A stretch of 18,671 nt of DNA from the NCBI GenBank assembly GCA_031256015.1, contig JAIRRK010000076.1:1-18671 (forward strand), given 5' to 3'. The translations under genes were made by a program, and so were the position numbers. Under the pieces are notes generated by a model. It was not told where the DNA came from and made no database searches. It worked only from the letters and a program-made list of their open reading frames with translations. Position 1 is the stretch's first letter. Each line of letters opens with the position of its first letter. Source of the DNA: Dysgonamonadaceae bacterium (GTDB lineage Bacteria > Bacteroidota > Bacteroidia > Bacteroidales > Azobacteroidaceae). This document shows, one piece after another, positions 1 through 7,914 of this stretch.

Positions 1-683
1 ATATTCGCGCATTGAGTGACGAGTTGCAGAATCCCGCCGTTCTTTCCGTTCAAGCTCACCCGGAGCTGGGATTATCCGTCCTTAATCGATTTGAGATGAA
101 AGAATTAAACACGGCCGGAATGTATTTGAAATACCCGAATCGATTACTGGATTGCGGATTCAGGCTTTCGACCTTCGGTTACGACGAATACCGAATATCA
201 AACATTCAGTTGTCGTCGGCAAAGAAAGTAACCTCTCGATTAAGCTTGGGTGCCAACTTATTGTATTATAACGAATCGTCGATATTGAACGACGAGTCCG
301 GTCACTATTTCAGTTCGGATTTAGGATTCCGTTACCTCCTGACCGACCGGATAAACATTGCCGTTCTGTTCGAAAATATACTTCGATCCGATTCCGAAAG
401 AAGTTTATTCTCCGCCTGTTTAGGATTCGAGTACACGCCATACAAGCACACCTCTTTCTTGATGGAAGCCTCCTGCGGAGAAGATAAAAAAGTGAATCTG
501 TCTGTCGGAGTTGAATCTGTTTTGTCGGACCGGTTTATCCTGAGAGCCGGACTGAAAGCCGAATCGCAAACCCCTTCTTTCGGTATCGGATACATGATGG
601 ATAAATGGGTCATCGAAAGCGGTTTCTCTTTTCATTCCGAATTAGGAGTGAGCAGCATTATCGGAGTGAGATTTGCCTTATGA
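1..683 (+). CDS. Outer-membrane beta-barrel protein, PorV/PorQ-like, 5' partial
   Basis: The reading frame is open to the left edge (first full codon at 3), so the true start and signal peptide lie outside the window. The TTG at 12 is not a convincing start, because codons before it continue in frame with similar composition. The visible ~227 residues are runs of alternating polar and hydrophobic positions separated by short turns, and they end in a hydrophobic strand with FAL at the C-terminus, as in outer-membrane barrels. An early NPA motif followed by strand pairs resembles PorV/PorQ/FadL-like barrels of Bacteroidota. That family placement is inference, and no catalytic motif is visible. 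The stop overlaps the start of the next gene by 4 bp (ATGA at 680-683), so the two are very likely translationally coupled and may act together at the outer membrane. Confidence 0.6.
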   Translation, partial: IRALSDELQNPAVLSVQAHPELGLSVLNRFEMKELNTAGMYLKYPNRLLDCGFRLSTFGYDEYRISNIQLSSAKKVTSRLSLGANLLYYNESSILNDESGHYFSSDLGFRYLLTDRINIAVLFENILRSDSERSLFSACLGFEYTPYKHTSFLMEASCGEDKKVNLSVGVESVLSDRFILRAGLKAESQTPSFGIGYMMDKWVIESGFSFHSELGVSSIIGVRFAL

Positions 684-2695
684 AAAAGTTATTGATAGTC
701 TTCGGATTGATGATTTTCTCTTTCCGATTACAAGCCCGGCCGGGTTCCGAAAATACCGAATGGATGCGATACATAGAAGAAATATCGGTCACTGAAGAAT
801 GGGAAGAAGAAAATATCGCTATCCTTTTCGACGAATTGTCGTATATTGCCGAACATCCCTATAATCTGCACACCGTAACCAAAGAAGACTTGGAAAGACT
901 TCCTTTTCTATCCGATATTCAGATAGAAAATCTGCTTGCTTACGTTTATAAATACCGTCCTTTGATGGACATCTACGAACTTAAGAACGTGGAAGAAATG
1001 GATATTCAGACCATCAAATATCTTCTTCCTTTTGTTTCGGTTGATGACTTTCAAGAGGTCGGCACGTTTCCTTCCGAGATGAAAGTCAAAAAGCCGAAAC
1101 AGGAATTGCTGTTACGGACAAACTCCACGATTCAGCAAAAGGCAGGTTACAAAAAGGACACGGATAAGCAGTATTTGGGAGATCCGTTTTACGTGAACTT
1201 CAGGTATAACATGAACTTGTCGGACCGCCTATTGATTGGCTTATCCGGAGAGAAAGATTCGGGAGAACCGTTTTATAATAAAGGATTCGATTATTACGGT
1301 TATAATATTTTGTTTAAGCAATTGGGCGTAATCAGGGAATTACATTTAGGGAATTACCGGCTTTCCTTCGGCGAAGGTCTTGTTTTGAACAATAATTTCA
1401 CAATCGGAAAAACCGCTGACCCATCGATGGTAAACCGAAGCAGCAACGGAATCAAACGGCATATTTCGTTTAATGAGAACGATTATTTTAGTGGAGTTGC
1501 GGGAAACATCGGTTTGAAACAGTTTCAGTTTTATCTTTTCTATTCCCATAGAAAAATAGACGCATCGGCCGATAATGAAACCGTTTCCTCGTTCAAAACG
1601 GACGGTTATCACCGTACTTATAACGATTTATTGAAAAGGAAAACGGTAAATAATCGCTTATTCGGGAATCATCTTTCTTGGCGGAAAAGAAACCTATCTT
1701 TGGGACTCACATTTGCTTGGTACGATTTCGGAGGAAAATACTTAAATCCCGAACAAAAAGCGTACAATCGGTTTTATTTGAGAGGAAAGAATAACGTTAA
1801 CACCGGCCTTTCTTATCGTTACAAGAAAGCAAATTTCACTTTTCAGGGCGAAACAGCAATAGATAAGTCGGGAAAGATAGCTTCTTTTAATAAAATGCAA
1901 TTGCAACAGGCTTCTTTTCTCGATTGGATAATTTCAGTGAGATATTATGATAGAGCCTACAATGCTTTATATGCAAAAGGCTTTTCCGAATCATCGACAC
2001 TGCAAAATGAAGTCGGCTTTTATTCGGGAGTGAAACTCCGGTTTTTGAAACGATGGGAAATCACGGGCTATTACGATTATTTTCGCTTTCCTTGGATGAA
2101 ATACGGAATCGACAGCCCTTCTTCGGGAAGCGATGTTTCCCTGCAATTGCGATACAATGCAAATTCCCGCATCCAAATGAGTTTGAGATACAGATACCGG
2201 GAAAAAGCGGAAAACACTTCTTCGGAAGAAACGAATGTATTGGAAATTCTCGCGTATCGACAGCATCGAATGAAATATTTACTGCATTGTTCCATTTCGG
2301 AAAACGTCGGATTCCATTCGCAGTTCGACATGAATTTCCATAGAAAAGAAAAAACTTCTTTCGGATGGAGTTTTACTCAATCGTGTTTTTACTTATCTCC
2401 TTCTTCCCGTTTCCGGGTCGACGGAAGTTTAGCCTATTTCCATGCGGACGATTGGGCTAATCGAATAAGTGTCTATGAAAAGAATGTCTTGTATGCTTTT
2501 GGCTTTGCCGGTTATTACGGTCGAGGATTAAGGTATTATTTGACAATGAAATGGCAAGTAAGTCATCCGATTACCTTGTATCTGAAAGCTGCATCCACTC
2601 GTTATTTGGATAGAGAAACCGTAGGTTCGGGATTGGAAGAAATATCGGGACAAGAGAAAAGCGATGTTTATTTTGTCCTTAAATATAAGTTTTGA
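680..2695 (+). CDS. Secreted helix-hairpin-helix protein with C-terminal beta-barrel-like domain
   Basis: 671 residues. The ATG at 680 is chosen because it begins a clear signal peptide (basic MKK, hydrophobic core, cleavage probably after LQA at residue 19) and forms an ATGA overlap with the preceding gene. Extending to 605 would add 25 residues read through that gene. Residues about 60-120 hold two helix-hairpin-helix-like repeats (one around NLHTVTKEDLERLPFL, one around ELKNVEEMD) of the ComEA/DNA-binding type. From about residue 130 to the end the sequence is rich in aromatics and alternates like membrane beta-strands, finishing with YKF, a typical outer-membrane C-terminus. Proteins with this arrangement are widespread in Bacteroidota and, to my knowledge, uncharacterised. 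Whether the HhH part binds DNA or a protein partner cannot be told from sequence. The gene converges on trmN6 with only 8 bp between the stops and no evident terminator. Confidence 0.8.
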   Translation: MKKLLIVFGLMIFSFRLQARPGSENTEWMRYIEEISVTEEWEEENIAILFDELSYIAEHPYNLHTVTKEDLERLPFLSDIQIENLLAYVYKYRPLMDIYELKNVEEMDIQTIKYLLPFVSVDDFQEVGTFPSEMKVKKPKQELLLRTNSTIQQKAGYKKDTDKQYLGDPFYVNFRYNMNLSDRLLIGLSGEKDSGEPFYNKGFDYYGYNILFKQLGVIRELHLGNYRLSFGEGLVLNNNFTIGKTADPSMVNRSSNGIKRHISFNENDYFSGVAGNIGLKQFQFYLFYSHRKIDASADNETVSSFKTDGYHRTYNDLLKRKTVNNRLFGNHLSWRKRNLSLGLTFAWYDFGGKYLNPEQKAYNRFYLRGKNNVNTGLSYRYKKANFTFQGETAIDKSGKIASFNKMQLQQASFLDWIISVRYYDRAYNALYAKGFSESSTLQNEVGFYSGVKLRFLKRWEITGYYDYFRFPWMKYGIDSPSSGSDVSLQLRYNANSRIQMSLRYRYREKAENTSSEETNVLEILAYRQHRMKYLLHCSISENVGFHSQFDMNFHRKEKTSFGWSFTQSCFYLSPSSRFRVDGSLAYFHADDWANRISVYEKNVLYAFGFAGYYGRGLRYYLTMKWQVSHPITLYLKAASTRYLDRETVGSGLEEISGQEKSDVYFVLKYKF

Positions 2696-2703
2696 AAAGA
2701 AAG

Positions 2704-3402
2704 CTACAGATAAAAATCTTTAGTCAAACAAATATAATCATCGCTGTAAACACGACGCGATTTTTCAATGAAAAGTTCGTTTTCCTCCGTATCGGAGATT
2801 ACTTTGGAGAACTCAAGTAAAACCCTTTTCGGAGGATGATTTTCCAGCGGCCGGACAATTGTTTTCCGAGACAGATGGAGTTGATTTCTTTCGGCGATTT
2901 CCTGAATAACAATCAAGGATTCGTAAGGAAGTATGATTGACAATCTGCCATTATCGGACAGTAATTGATTACTTTTTCGGAGCAGCGTTTCAAAATCCAA
3001 TTGATGAGTATGCCTCGCTGTTGAGCGATTTTTATCGGGAGATTGCATCGAATTGGTAAAATAAGGAGGATTCGATACAATTAAATCATACGTTTTCCGG
3101 GTAGTATATTGACGGAAATCCATGTGATAATTGTTTATTCGTCGGCTGAAAATGGAATTGTGAAAATTAACGGAAGATTGCTTGTATGCGTTTTCGTCGA
3201 CATCTATGGCATCAATATCCGTTTGAGACCGTTGCGCCAACATTAAAGCAATTAAGCCGGAGCCGGTTCCGACATCTAAAATGCGTTCGGCATTTTCACA
3301 ATCGGTCCAAGCTCCCAAAAGAACGCCGTCGGTTCCGACTTTCATGGCACATAAATCGTGATAAACCGTGAATTGTTTGAAAGCGAAGTATGAACGCGAC
3401 AT
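2704..3402 (-). CDS. trmN6: tRNA1(Val) (adenine(37)-N6)-methyltransferase
   Basis: 232 residues, close to the length of E. coli YfiC/TrmN6 (about 245). The family transfers a methyl group from S-adenosylmethionine to N6 of A37 in tRNA1(Val), in the cytoplasm. Visible motifs are the N-terminal MKVGTDGVLLGAW (20-32), the SAM-binding motif I DVGTGSG (43-49), the acidic ribose-binding end of strand 2 (DAIDVDE, 64-70) and the N6-adenine motif IV NPPY (111-114). The following R-x(3)-R-H segment (126-131) is also typical. It is the last gene of the surE-lpxB-trmN6 operon, starting 12 nt after the lpxB stop. The general fold is certain. The exact tRNA target is inferred from family resemblance, since related N6-methyltransferases share NPPY. 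Confidence 0.85.
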   Translation of the reverse strand: MSRSYFAFKQFTVYHDLCAMKVGTDGVLLGAWTDCENAERILDVGTGSGLIALMLAQRSQTDIDAIDVDENAYKQSSVNFHNSIFSRRINNYHMDFRQYTTRKTYDLIVSNPPYFTNSMQSPDKNRSTARHTHQLDFETLLRKSNQLLSDNGRLSIILPYESLIVIQEIAERNQLHLSRKTIVRPLENHPPKRVLLEFSKVISDTEENELFIEKSRRVYSDDYICLTKDFYL

Positions 3403-3414
3403 GGTATGACCGAA

Positions 3415-4548
3415 TTATTCTCCGGATAAAGATTGGAAGATTAGTTTCGCTGTGTTGTCCGACGCTCCCGATTGCCCCAATCGTTCCAAAACTTCCCGAT
3501 ACCCTTCATCCATTTGTTTTTTGTATTCGTCGTCAAAAAGAATTGCATCTAATTCGTTTTTAATTTGCTCGAATGAAAAATATTTTCCGAATAATTCTTT
3601 AACAACTTCTTTTTCTGCAATCAGATTGACCAAAGAAATGTATTTGACTTTGAAAAAGCGGTCCCAAACAAAAGAAACCAAATGTTTTACGGGAGTCTTG
3701 TAGCAAACAACCTGAGGAACACGAAACAGAGATGTTTCCAAGGTTGCTGTTCCGGAAGTCACCAAGGCCGCTTCGGCTTGTTGAAGAAGTCGATAAGTTT
3801 GGTCGAAAACAATTGAAACAGATTGATTCTCGATGAATTGATTATAAAAAGAAGAATTCATTCCCGGAGAGCCGGCAATAACGGCCTGATAATCGGGGTA
3901 GGAGTGAACAACCCTCAACATCATGGGGAGATTGTCTTTGATTTCTTGTTTCCGACTTCCGGCCAAGAGAGCGATAATCGGCTTGTTCGACAGTTGATTG
4001 TTTGCAGTAAATTCATCAAATGTTTCACTTTTGTATTCCCTGTTTTCAAAAGCATCAACAGACGGATTTCCGACATAATCCACAGGGAAACGATGCTTTT
4101 TGTAAAAATCGACTTCAAAAGGCAGGATGCAAAGCATTTTGTCGACATCCCGCTTAATGTTTTTTATTCTGTATTCTTTCCAAGCCCATATTTTGGGAGA
4201 AATATAATAATAAACAGGAATGTGCAGTTCTTCTTTAACAAAACGAGCCATTTTTAAGTTGAATCCGGGATAGTCGATTAGAATAACTCCATCGGGTTGA
4301 TAGCTTTTGATGTCGGTTCGACAGATTTTCATGTTTTTGAGAATCGTTTTCAGATTCATTAAAACGGGAATAAAACCCATAAAAGCCAAATCGCGGTAAT
4401 GTTTGACCAATGTTCCTCCTTCGGATTGCATTAAATCTCCTCCGAAATAACGGAACTCGGCGTTTCTGTCGATTTTTTTCAGCGATTTCATCAAGTTGGA
4501 CCCGTGTAAATCGCCGGAAGCTTCTCCCGCTATCAAATAATATTTCAT
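3415..4548 (-). CDS. lpxB: Lipid-A-disaccharide synthase
   Basis: 377 residues, the usual length for LpxB (GT19, GT-B fold). It joins UDP-2,3-diacylglucosamine and lipid X to give the lipid A disaccharide, at the inner face of the inner membrane. Family landmarks are AGEASGDLHG (7-16), GVILIDYPGFN (87-97), the SPKIWAW signature (117-123), LLAGSRKQEI (194-203) at the start of the C-terminal nucleotide-binding half, and SGTATLE (265-271) near the UDP-sugar site. The ATG at 4548 is the only sensible start, because it directly precedes the conserved first strand. The gene begins 4 nt after the surE stop, so the pair is almost certainly co-transcribed. It shows the organism makes lipid A by the Raetz pathway. 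The other lpx genes are not in this window. Confidence 0.96.
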   Translation of the reverse strand: MKYYLIAGEASGDLHGSNLMKSLKKIDRNAEFRYFGGDLMQSEGGTLVKHYRDLAFMGFIPVLMNLKTILKNMKICRTDIKSYQPDGVILIDYPGFNLKMARFVKEELHIPVYYYISPKIWAWKEYRIKNIKRDVDKMLCILPFEVDFYKKHRFPVDYVGNPSVDAFENREYKSETFDEFTANNQLSNKPIIALLAGSRKQEIKDNLPMMLRVVHSYPDYQAVIAGSPGMNSSFYNQFIENQSVSIVFDQTYRLLQQAEAALVTSGTATLETSLFRVPQVVCYKTPVKHLVSFVWDRFFKVKYISLVNLIAEKEVVKELFGKYFSFEQIKNELDAILFDDEYKKQMDEGYREVLERLGQSGASDNTAKLIFQSLSGE

Positions 4549-4552
4549 AACA

Positions 4553-5323
4553 TTACGATTCCCAATGCTTTAATTTTTCAATCATTGAATAGGCCGTCAT
4601 ATCTATCTGTACCGGAACCAATGCGGCGTAACCGTGTTCCAAAGCCCATTCGTCGCTGTTTGTGTTGTGAGGTTCTTCGTTATGTAGATGCCCTGTCAAC
4701 CAGTAAATCGTTTCTCCGAAAGGGTCTTTATTTTTGACAAACTCCTTTTTCCAGAAAGCTTTGGTTTGAGAGCAGATTTTCAACCCTTTCAATTTTCGCT
4801 CATCGGGAACATTCAAGTTTAAACAAATGCCCGGAGGAAGTCCTTCGCGTAAAACTTTTTCTGCTATTTGTTTCCCTATTTTAACGGCTTCGGAGAAATC
4901 GGCATCCGGAGAATGGTCAGTCAGAGAGATTCCGATAGATGGAATCTCAAAAATACATCCTTCCAAAGTCGCTCCGAGAGTTCCGGAATAAATAACGCTG
5001 ATAGCCGAATTAGAGCCATGATTGATTCCCGATACGACCAAATCCGGTTTCTTGTTCAATATTTCGTTAACACCTAATTTAACACAATCGACGGGAGTTC
5101 CCGTGCAACTGTAAATCGTAATGTGTTTATCCTGACTTATTTTATTGATTCGCAGAGGAATATACGATGTGATAGCACTGGACATTCCTGAACGAGGGCC
5201 ATCGGGAGCAATAACAACAATTTCACCTAGCTCTTTCAAAGCATGAATAAGCTCGTTGATTCCCTTGGCTTGAAAACCGTCGTCATTTGTAACAAGAATA
5301 AGCGGTTTTTTATCTCTGACCAT
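4553..5323 (-). CDS. surE: 5'/3'-nucleotidase SurE
   Basis: 256 residues from the ATG at 5323. SurE is a metal-dependent phosphatase that dephosphorylates nucleoside 5'- and 3'-monophosphates in the cytoplasm and is linked to stationary-phase survival. The metal site is visible: NDDG (13-16, the Asp pair), the Ser in PRSGMSSAIT (43-52) and the Asn in SGINHGSN (98-105). TGTPVDCV (75-82) and YSGTLGATLEG (112-122) are also typical. An upstream in-frame ATG at 5362 would add 13 residues, but it lies 5' of the -7 promoter element at 5350-5357 and adds nothing conserved, so I reject it. This is the first gene of the operon with lpxB and trmN6. Confidence 0.95.
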   Translation of the reverse strand: MVRDKKPLILVTNDDGFQAKGINELIHALKELGEIVVIAPDGPRSGMSSAITSYIPLRINKISQDKHITIYSCTGTPVDCVKLGVNEILNKKPDLVVSGINHGSNSAISVIYSGTLGATLEGCIFEIPSIGISLTDHSPDADFSEAVKIGKQIAEKVLREGLPPGICLNLNVPDERKLKGLKICSQTKAFWKKEFVKNKDPFGETIYWLTGHLHNEEPHNTNSDEWALEHGYAALVPVQIDMTAYSMIEKLKHWES

Positions 5324-5349
5324 AAATTTCAATATGAATAATTTAGCTG

Positions 5350-5357
5350 CAAAGATA
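5350..5357 (-). promoter_or_regulatory. Bacteroidetes-type -7 element for the surE-lpxB-trmN6 operon
   Basis: On the minus strand the sequence reads TATCTTTG, an exact match to TAnnTTTG, 26 bp before the surE ATG. No clear -33 TTTG is visible at the usual 19-21 bp upstream. The position fits a transcript start near 5343 and decides against the longer surE reading frame. Confidence 0.6.
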
Positions 5358-5370
5358 AACAAAAGCGATT

Positions 5371-5402
5371 AAGTTATTAACATTTATCGTAAGTTATCAA
5401 CA
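5371..5402. repeat. 20-bp-spaced direct repeat in the surE/parA divergent promoter
   Basis: AAGTTATTAAC at 5371-5381 recurs as AAGTTATCAAC at 5391-5401, ten of eleven bases identical and 20 bp apart, about two helical turns. The cores TTATTAACA (5374-5382) and TTATCAACA (5394-5402) each differ at one position from the DnaA-box consensus TTATNCACA. The first copy covers the expected -33 region of the surE promoter, so a regulator-binding role is possible. The stretch is AT-rich, so chance is a real alternative. Confidence 0.35.
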
Positions 5403-5452
5403 AGATTAACAATGTTTATAGGAATAAAAGTCGAGGGGAAAATAAAAATTCT

Positions 5453-5460
5453 TATTTTTG
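5453..5460 (+). promoter_or_regulatory. Bacteroidetes-type -7 element for parA
   Basis: TATTTTTG matches TAnnTTTG exactly and lies 27 bp before the parA ATG. A -33 TTTG is not evident. It is back to back with the surE promoter; the 164-bp intergenic space (5324-5487) holds no gene. Confidence 0.5.
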
Positions 5461-5487
5461 TGTTCCTAAAAATAAGACAGTTATACT

Positions 5488-6252
5488 ATGGGTAAAATTA
5501 TTGCTTTGGCTAATCAAAAAGGCGGAGTGGGGAAGACTACTACAACGATTAACTTAGCTGCATCATTAGCCGCATTGGATAAAAAAGTATTGGTTATTGA
5601 TGCTGATCCTCAAGCAAATGCTTCTTCCGGATTGGGAATTAACATTCGAGAAGTGGAAAATTCGATTTATGAATGTATTGTAAATGATGTGAATCCGGCT
5701 GACGCAATAGCGGAAACAGAAGTGCCTAATTTATTCATTATTTCTTCGCATATCGATTTGGTGGGAGCCGAAATTGAAATGTTGAACTTCAGTAATCGAG
5801 AAAAAGTACTCAAAGAAGTTTTATCCAAGATAAAAGATGATTACGATTATATTTTTATTGATTGTTCTCCTTCCTTGGGATTAATTACCGTAAACGCTTT
5901 AACTGCGGCTGATTCGGTTATTATTCCGGTGCAATGTGAATATTTTGCGTTGGAAGGAATCAGTAAATTACTGAATACGATAAAAATTATTAAATCAAAA
6001 TTGAATCCGGCACTGGAAATCGAAGGATTTTTATTGACCATGTATGATTCCCGTCTTCGTTTAGCGAATCAGATTTATGAAGAAGTAAAGAAGCATTTTG
6101 GCGAAATGGTATTTACGACCGTCATTCAACGAAACGTGAAATTAAGTGAAGCTCCCAGCTACGGACAACCGGTATTGTTATACGACCCGGATTCGAATGG
6201 AGCTAACAATCACATGCAATTGGCAAAGGAAATAATAGAAAAGAATAATTGA
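5488..6252 (+). CDS. parA: Chromosome-partitioning ATPase ParA/Soj
   Basis: 254 residues, the short chromosomal Soj type without an N-terminal DNA-binding extension. It is a deviant-Walker ATPase that binds DNA non-specifically as an ATP dimer and moves ParB-bound origin regions. The deviant Walker A KGGVGKTT is at 11-18 with the signature Lys 11. Walker A' VIDADPQAN follows at 36-44, and Walker B is FIDCSP (123-128, Asp 125). The C-terminal SEAPSYGQPVLLYDP region (220-234) is characteristic of chromosomal ParA. The start at 5488 places the conserved MGKIIALANQKGG segment at the N-terminus. parB follows one base after the stop. Confidence 0.96.
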   Translation: MGKIIALANQKGGVGKTTTTINLAASLAALDKKVLVIDADPQANASSGLGINIREVENSIYECIVNDVNPADAIAETEVPNLFIISSHIDLVGAEIEMLNFSNREKVLKEVLSKIKDDYDYIFIDCSPSLGLITVNALTAADSVIIPVQCEYFALEGISKLLNTIKIIKSKLNPALEIEGFLLTMYDSRLRLANQIYEEVKKHFGEMVFTTVIQRNVKLSEAPSYGQPVLLYDPDSNGANNHMQLAKEIIEKNN

Positions 6253-6253
6253 T

Positions 6254-7132
6254 ATGGCAAAACAGAATAAACCTGCTTTGGGAAAAGGATTGAATGCGTT
6301 AATTACAATGGATGATTTGGAAACCGGTGGTTCCTCTTCTATCAATGAAATTGAATTGTCGAAAATTACTCCGAATCCCGATCAGCCGCGAAGCATATTT
6401 GATGAAGATGCTTTGGACGAACTTGCTGCATCAATTAAAGCATTGGGACTTGTTCAGCCGATAACTTTAAGAGAAATCCGGAAAGACCGGTATCAAATTA
6501 TTTCGGGAGAAAGACGGTATCGGGCGTCGTTGAAAGCCGGCTTGGAAACGGTTCCCGCCTACGTGAAAAAAGCATCGGATGAAAATGTAATGGAAATGGC
6601 TCTCATTGAAAATATTCAAAGAGAAGACCTGAATGCCATAGAAATAGCTCTGGCCTTTCAAACATTAATTGATATGTATGACCTGACACAGGAAAAACTG
6701 AGTGAACGCATAGGGAAAAAAAGAGCTACCATTGCTAATTTTTTACGCCTTTTGAAACTTCCTGCCGAAATACAAATGGGTCTGAAAGACAAAAAAATAG
6801 ATATGGGACATGCGAAACTTTTACTGTCTCTTGAGAACGCCTCTTCTCAATTAATGATTTATGATCAAATAATTAAAAATGGATTTTCCGTTCGTAAAAC
6901 CGAAGAAATTATTCGTGCTTTCAACGAAGAAACACAAACCGGAGACACTGTTTCAAAAAGAAAAACAGAAACAACGAATCAATATAAAGCTTTGAAAGAA
7001 CAGCTTTCAACCCTTTTTGATACGAAAATCGGACTTAATATAAATGATAAAGGAGTAGGGAAAATTTCTATATCGATTAACTCCCCGGATGAATTGAATC
7101 GAATTGTGAAAATGTTTGAATCGATGTCGTGA
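6254..7132 (+). CDS. parB: Chromosome-partitioning protein ParB (CTPase, parS-binding)
   Basis: 292 residues. ParB binds parS, spreads as a CTP-dependent sliding clamp and stimulates ParA. In order: an N-terminal ParA-activating segment with ALGKGLNALI (8-17), box I NPDQPR (41-46), CTP-binding box II GERRYRA (85-91), box III ENIQRED (119-125), a helix-turn-helix around 143-165 for parS recognition, and a C-terminal dimerisation domain from about 242. The gap to parA is one base, so the two are one transcriptional and probably translational unit. I found no full parS palindrome in the window. Confidence 0.95.
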   Translation: MAKQNKPALGKGLNALITMDDLETGGSSSINEIELSKITPNPDQPRSIFDEDALDELAASIKALGLVQPITLREIRKDRYQIISGERRYRASLKAGLETVPAYVKKASDENVMEMALIENIQREDLNAIEIALAFQTLIDMYDLTQEKLSERIGKKRATIANFLRLLKLPAEIQMGLKDKKIDMGHAKLLLSLENASSQLMIYDQIIKNGFSVRKTEEIIRAFNEETQTGDTVSKRKTETTNQYKALKEQLSTLFDTKIGLNINDKGVGKISISINSPDELNRIVKMFESMS

Positions 7133-7179
7133 TGTCGATATCGGAACGTTAGGGATATCCAAATAAGAGTCATGTGTTT

Positions 7180-7187
7180 TATCTTTT
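7180..7187 (+). promoter_or_regulatory. Possible -7 element before the DUF5683 gene
   Basis: TATCTTTT matches seven of eight positions of TAnnTTTG and is followed by G. A second weak candidate, TATTTTCG, lies at 7190-7197. Either would give a short leader before the TTG start at 7228 and a separate transcript for the downstream genes within the 95-bp gap after parB. No convincing -33 element is visible. Confidence 0.25.
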
Positions 7188-7227
7188 GCTATTTTCGCGG
7201 TAATTAACAACGATACAAAATAAAAGT

Positions 7228-7890
7228 TTGAAGGATTATATTCAATTCATAATCGGATTATTAATATTATTTCCTGTGTACGCCTATTCGCAGGGGAATG
7301 TTTTATCGGAGGAAAATAATATTTCCGCTACAGCTGATGATACAATTGTTACAGATTCTCTACTTCCATCGAATGGAGTGCCGACGGAAGTGACATTGAA
7401 CTCAAACCAATTTATTCCCAATCCGACAAAAGCGGTCGTCTATTCCGCGATTTTCCCCGGCTTAGGACAAATTTATAACCGCAAATATTGGAAATTGCCT
7501 CTTATTTACGGAGGAGCTTTAGGTTGTGCTTACGCGATTTCATGGAATCATAAAACCTATGTCGGGTATCGCGATGCCTACAAAGACATAATGGACCATG
7601 ACCCCAACACAAATTCGTGGTTAGACTATACCAATAATCCGAATGTAAGTAGTGAATCTCTTGGTCCTCTGTTGAAAAGGCGTAGAGATTATTATCGAAG
7701 ATACAGGGATTTAAGTTGTATTATAGCCGTCGGATTGTATGTTGTTTGTATGATTGATGCGTACGTAGATGCTCATTTATTTGATTATAATATCAGTGAA
7801 GATTTAAGTATGCAGGTAAATCCCGTGGTTTTTGAAAAAACGGCAATGAGTTCATATTCAGTAGGATTTCGATGCAGTTTTGCTTTTTAA
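7228..7890 (+). CDS. DUF5683 membrane protein
   Basis: 220 residues if TTG at 7228 is used. The frame is closed by a TAA at 7201-7203, and no ATG or GTG exists between that stop and the signal peptide, so TTG is the likely start. Residues 1-21 look like a signal peptide or N-terminal anchor (KDYIQFIIGLLILFPVYAYS). The DUF5683 core begins at NPTKAVVYSAIFPGLGQIYN (65-84), with hydrophobic segments about 91-106 and 162-178 and a basic stretch LLKRRRDYYRRYRD (148-161) between them. The domain is typical of Bacteroidota and is commonly found next to parAB and an MltD-type gene. Its function is unknown, and the neighbourhood hints at an envelope role. It probably shares a transcript with mltD, which begins 24 bp downstream. 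Confidence 0.85.
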   Translation: MKDYIQFIIGLLILFPVYAYSQGNVLSEENNISATADDTIVTDSLLPSNGVPTEVTLNSNQFIPNPTKAVVYSAIFPGLGQIYNRKYWKLPLIYGGALGCAYAISWNHKTYVGYRDAYKDIMDHDPNTNSWLDYTNNPNVSSESLGPLLKRRRDYYRRYRDLSCIIAVGLYVVCMIDAYVDAHLFDYNISEDLSMQVNPVVFEKTAMSSYSVGFRCSFAF

Positions 7891-7914
7891 TCTTAAATAA
7901 AATATTTCTCGAAA

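Noticed and set aside
605..679. A 25-codon upstream extension of the helix-hairpin-helix gene
   Set aside because: It lies in another frame within the preceding gene and would bury the obvious signal peptide that starts at 680.
5324..5362. An upstream ATG for surE
   Set aside because: It precedes the TAnnTTTG element at 5350-5357 and adds no conserved residues.
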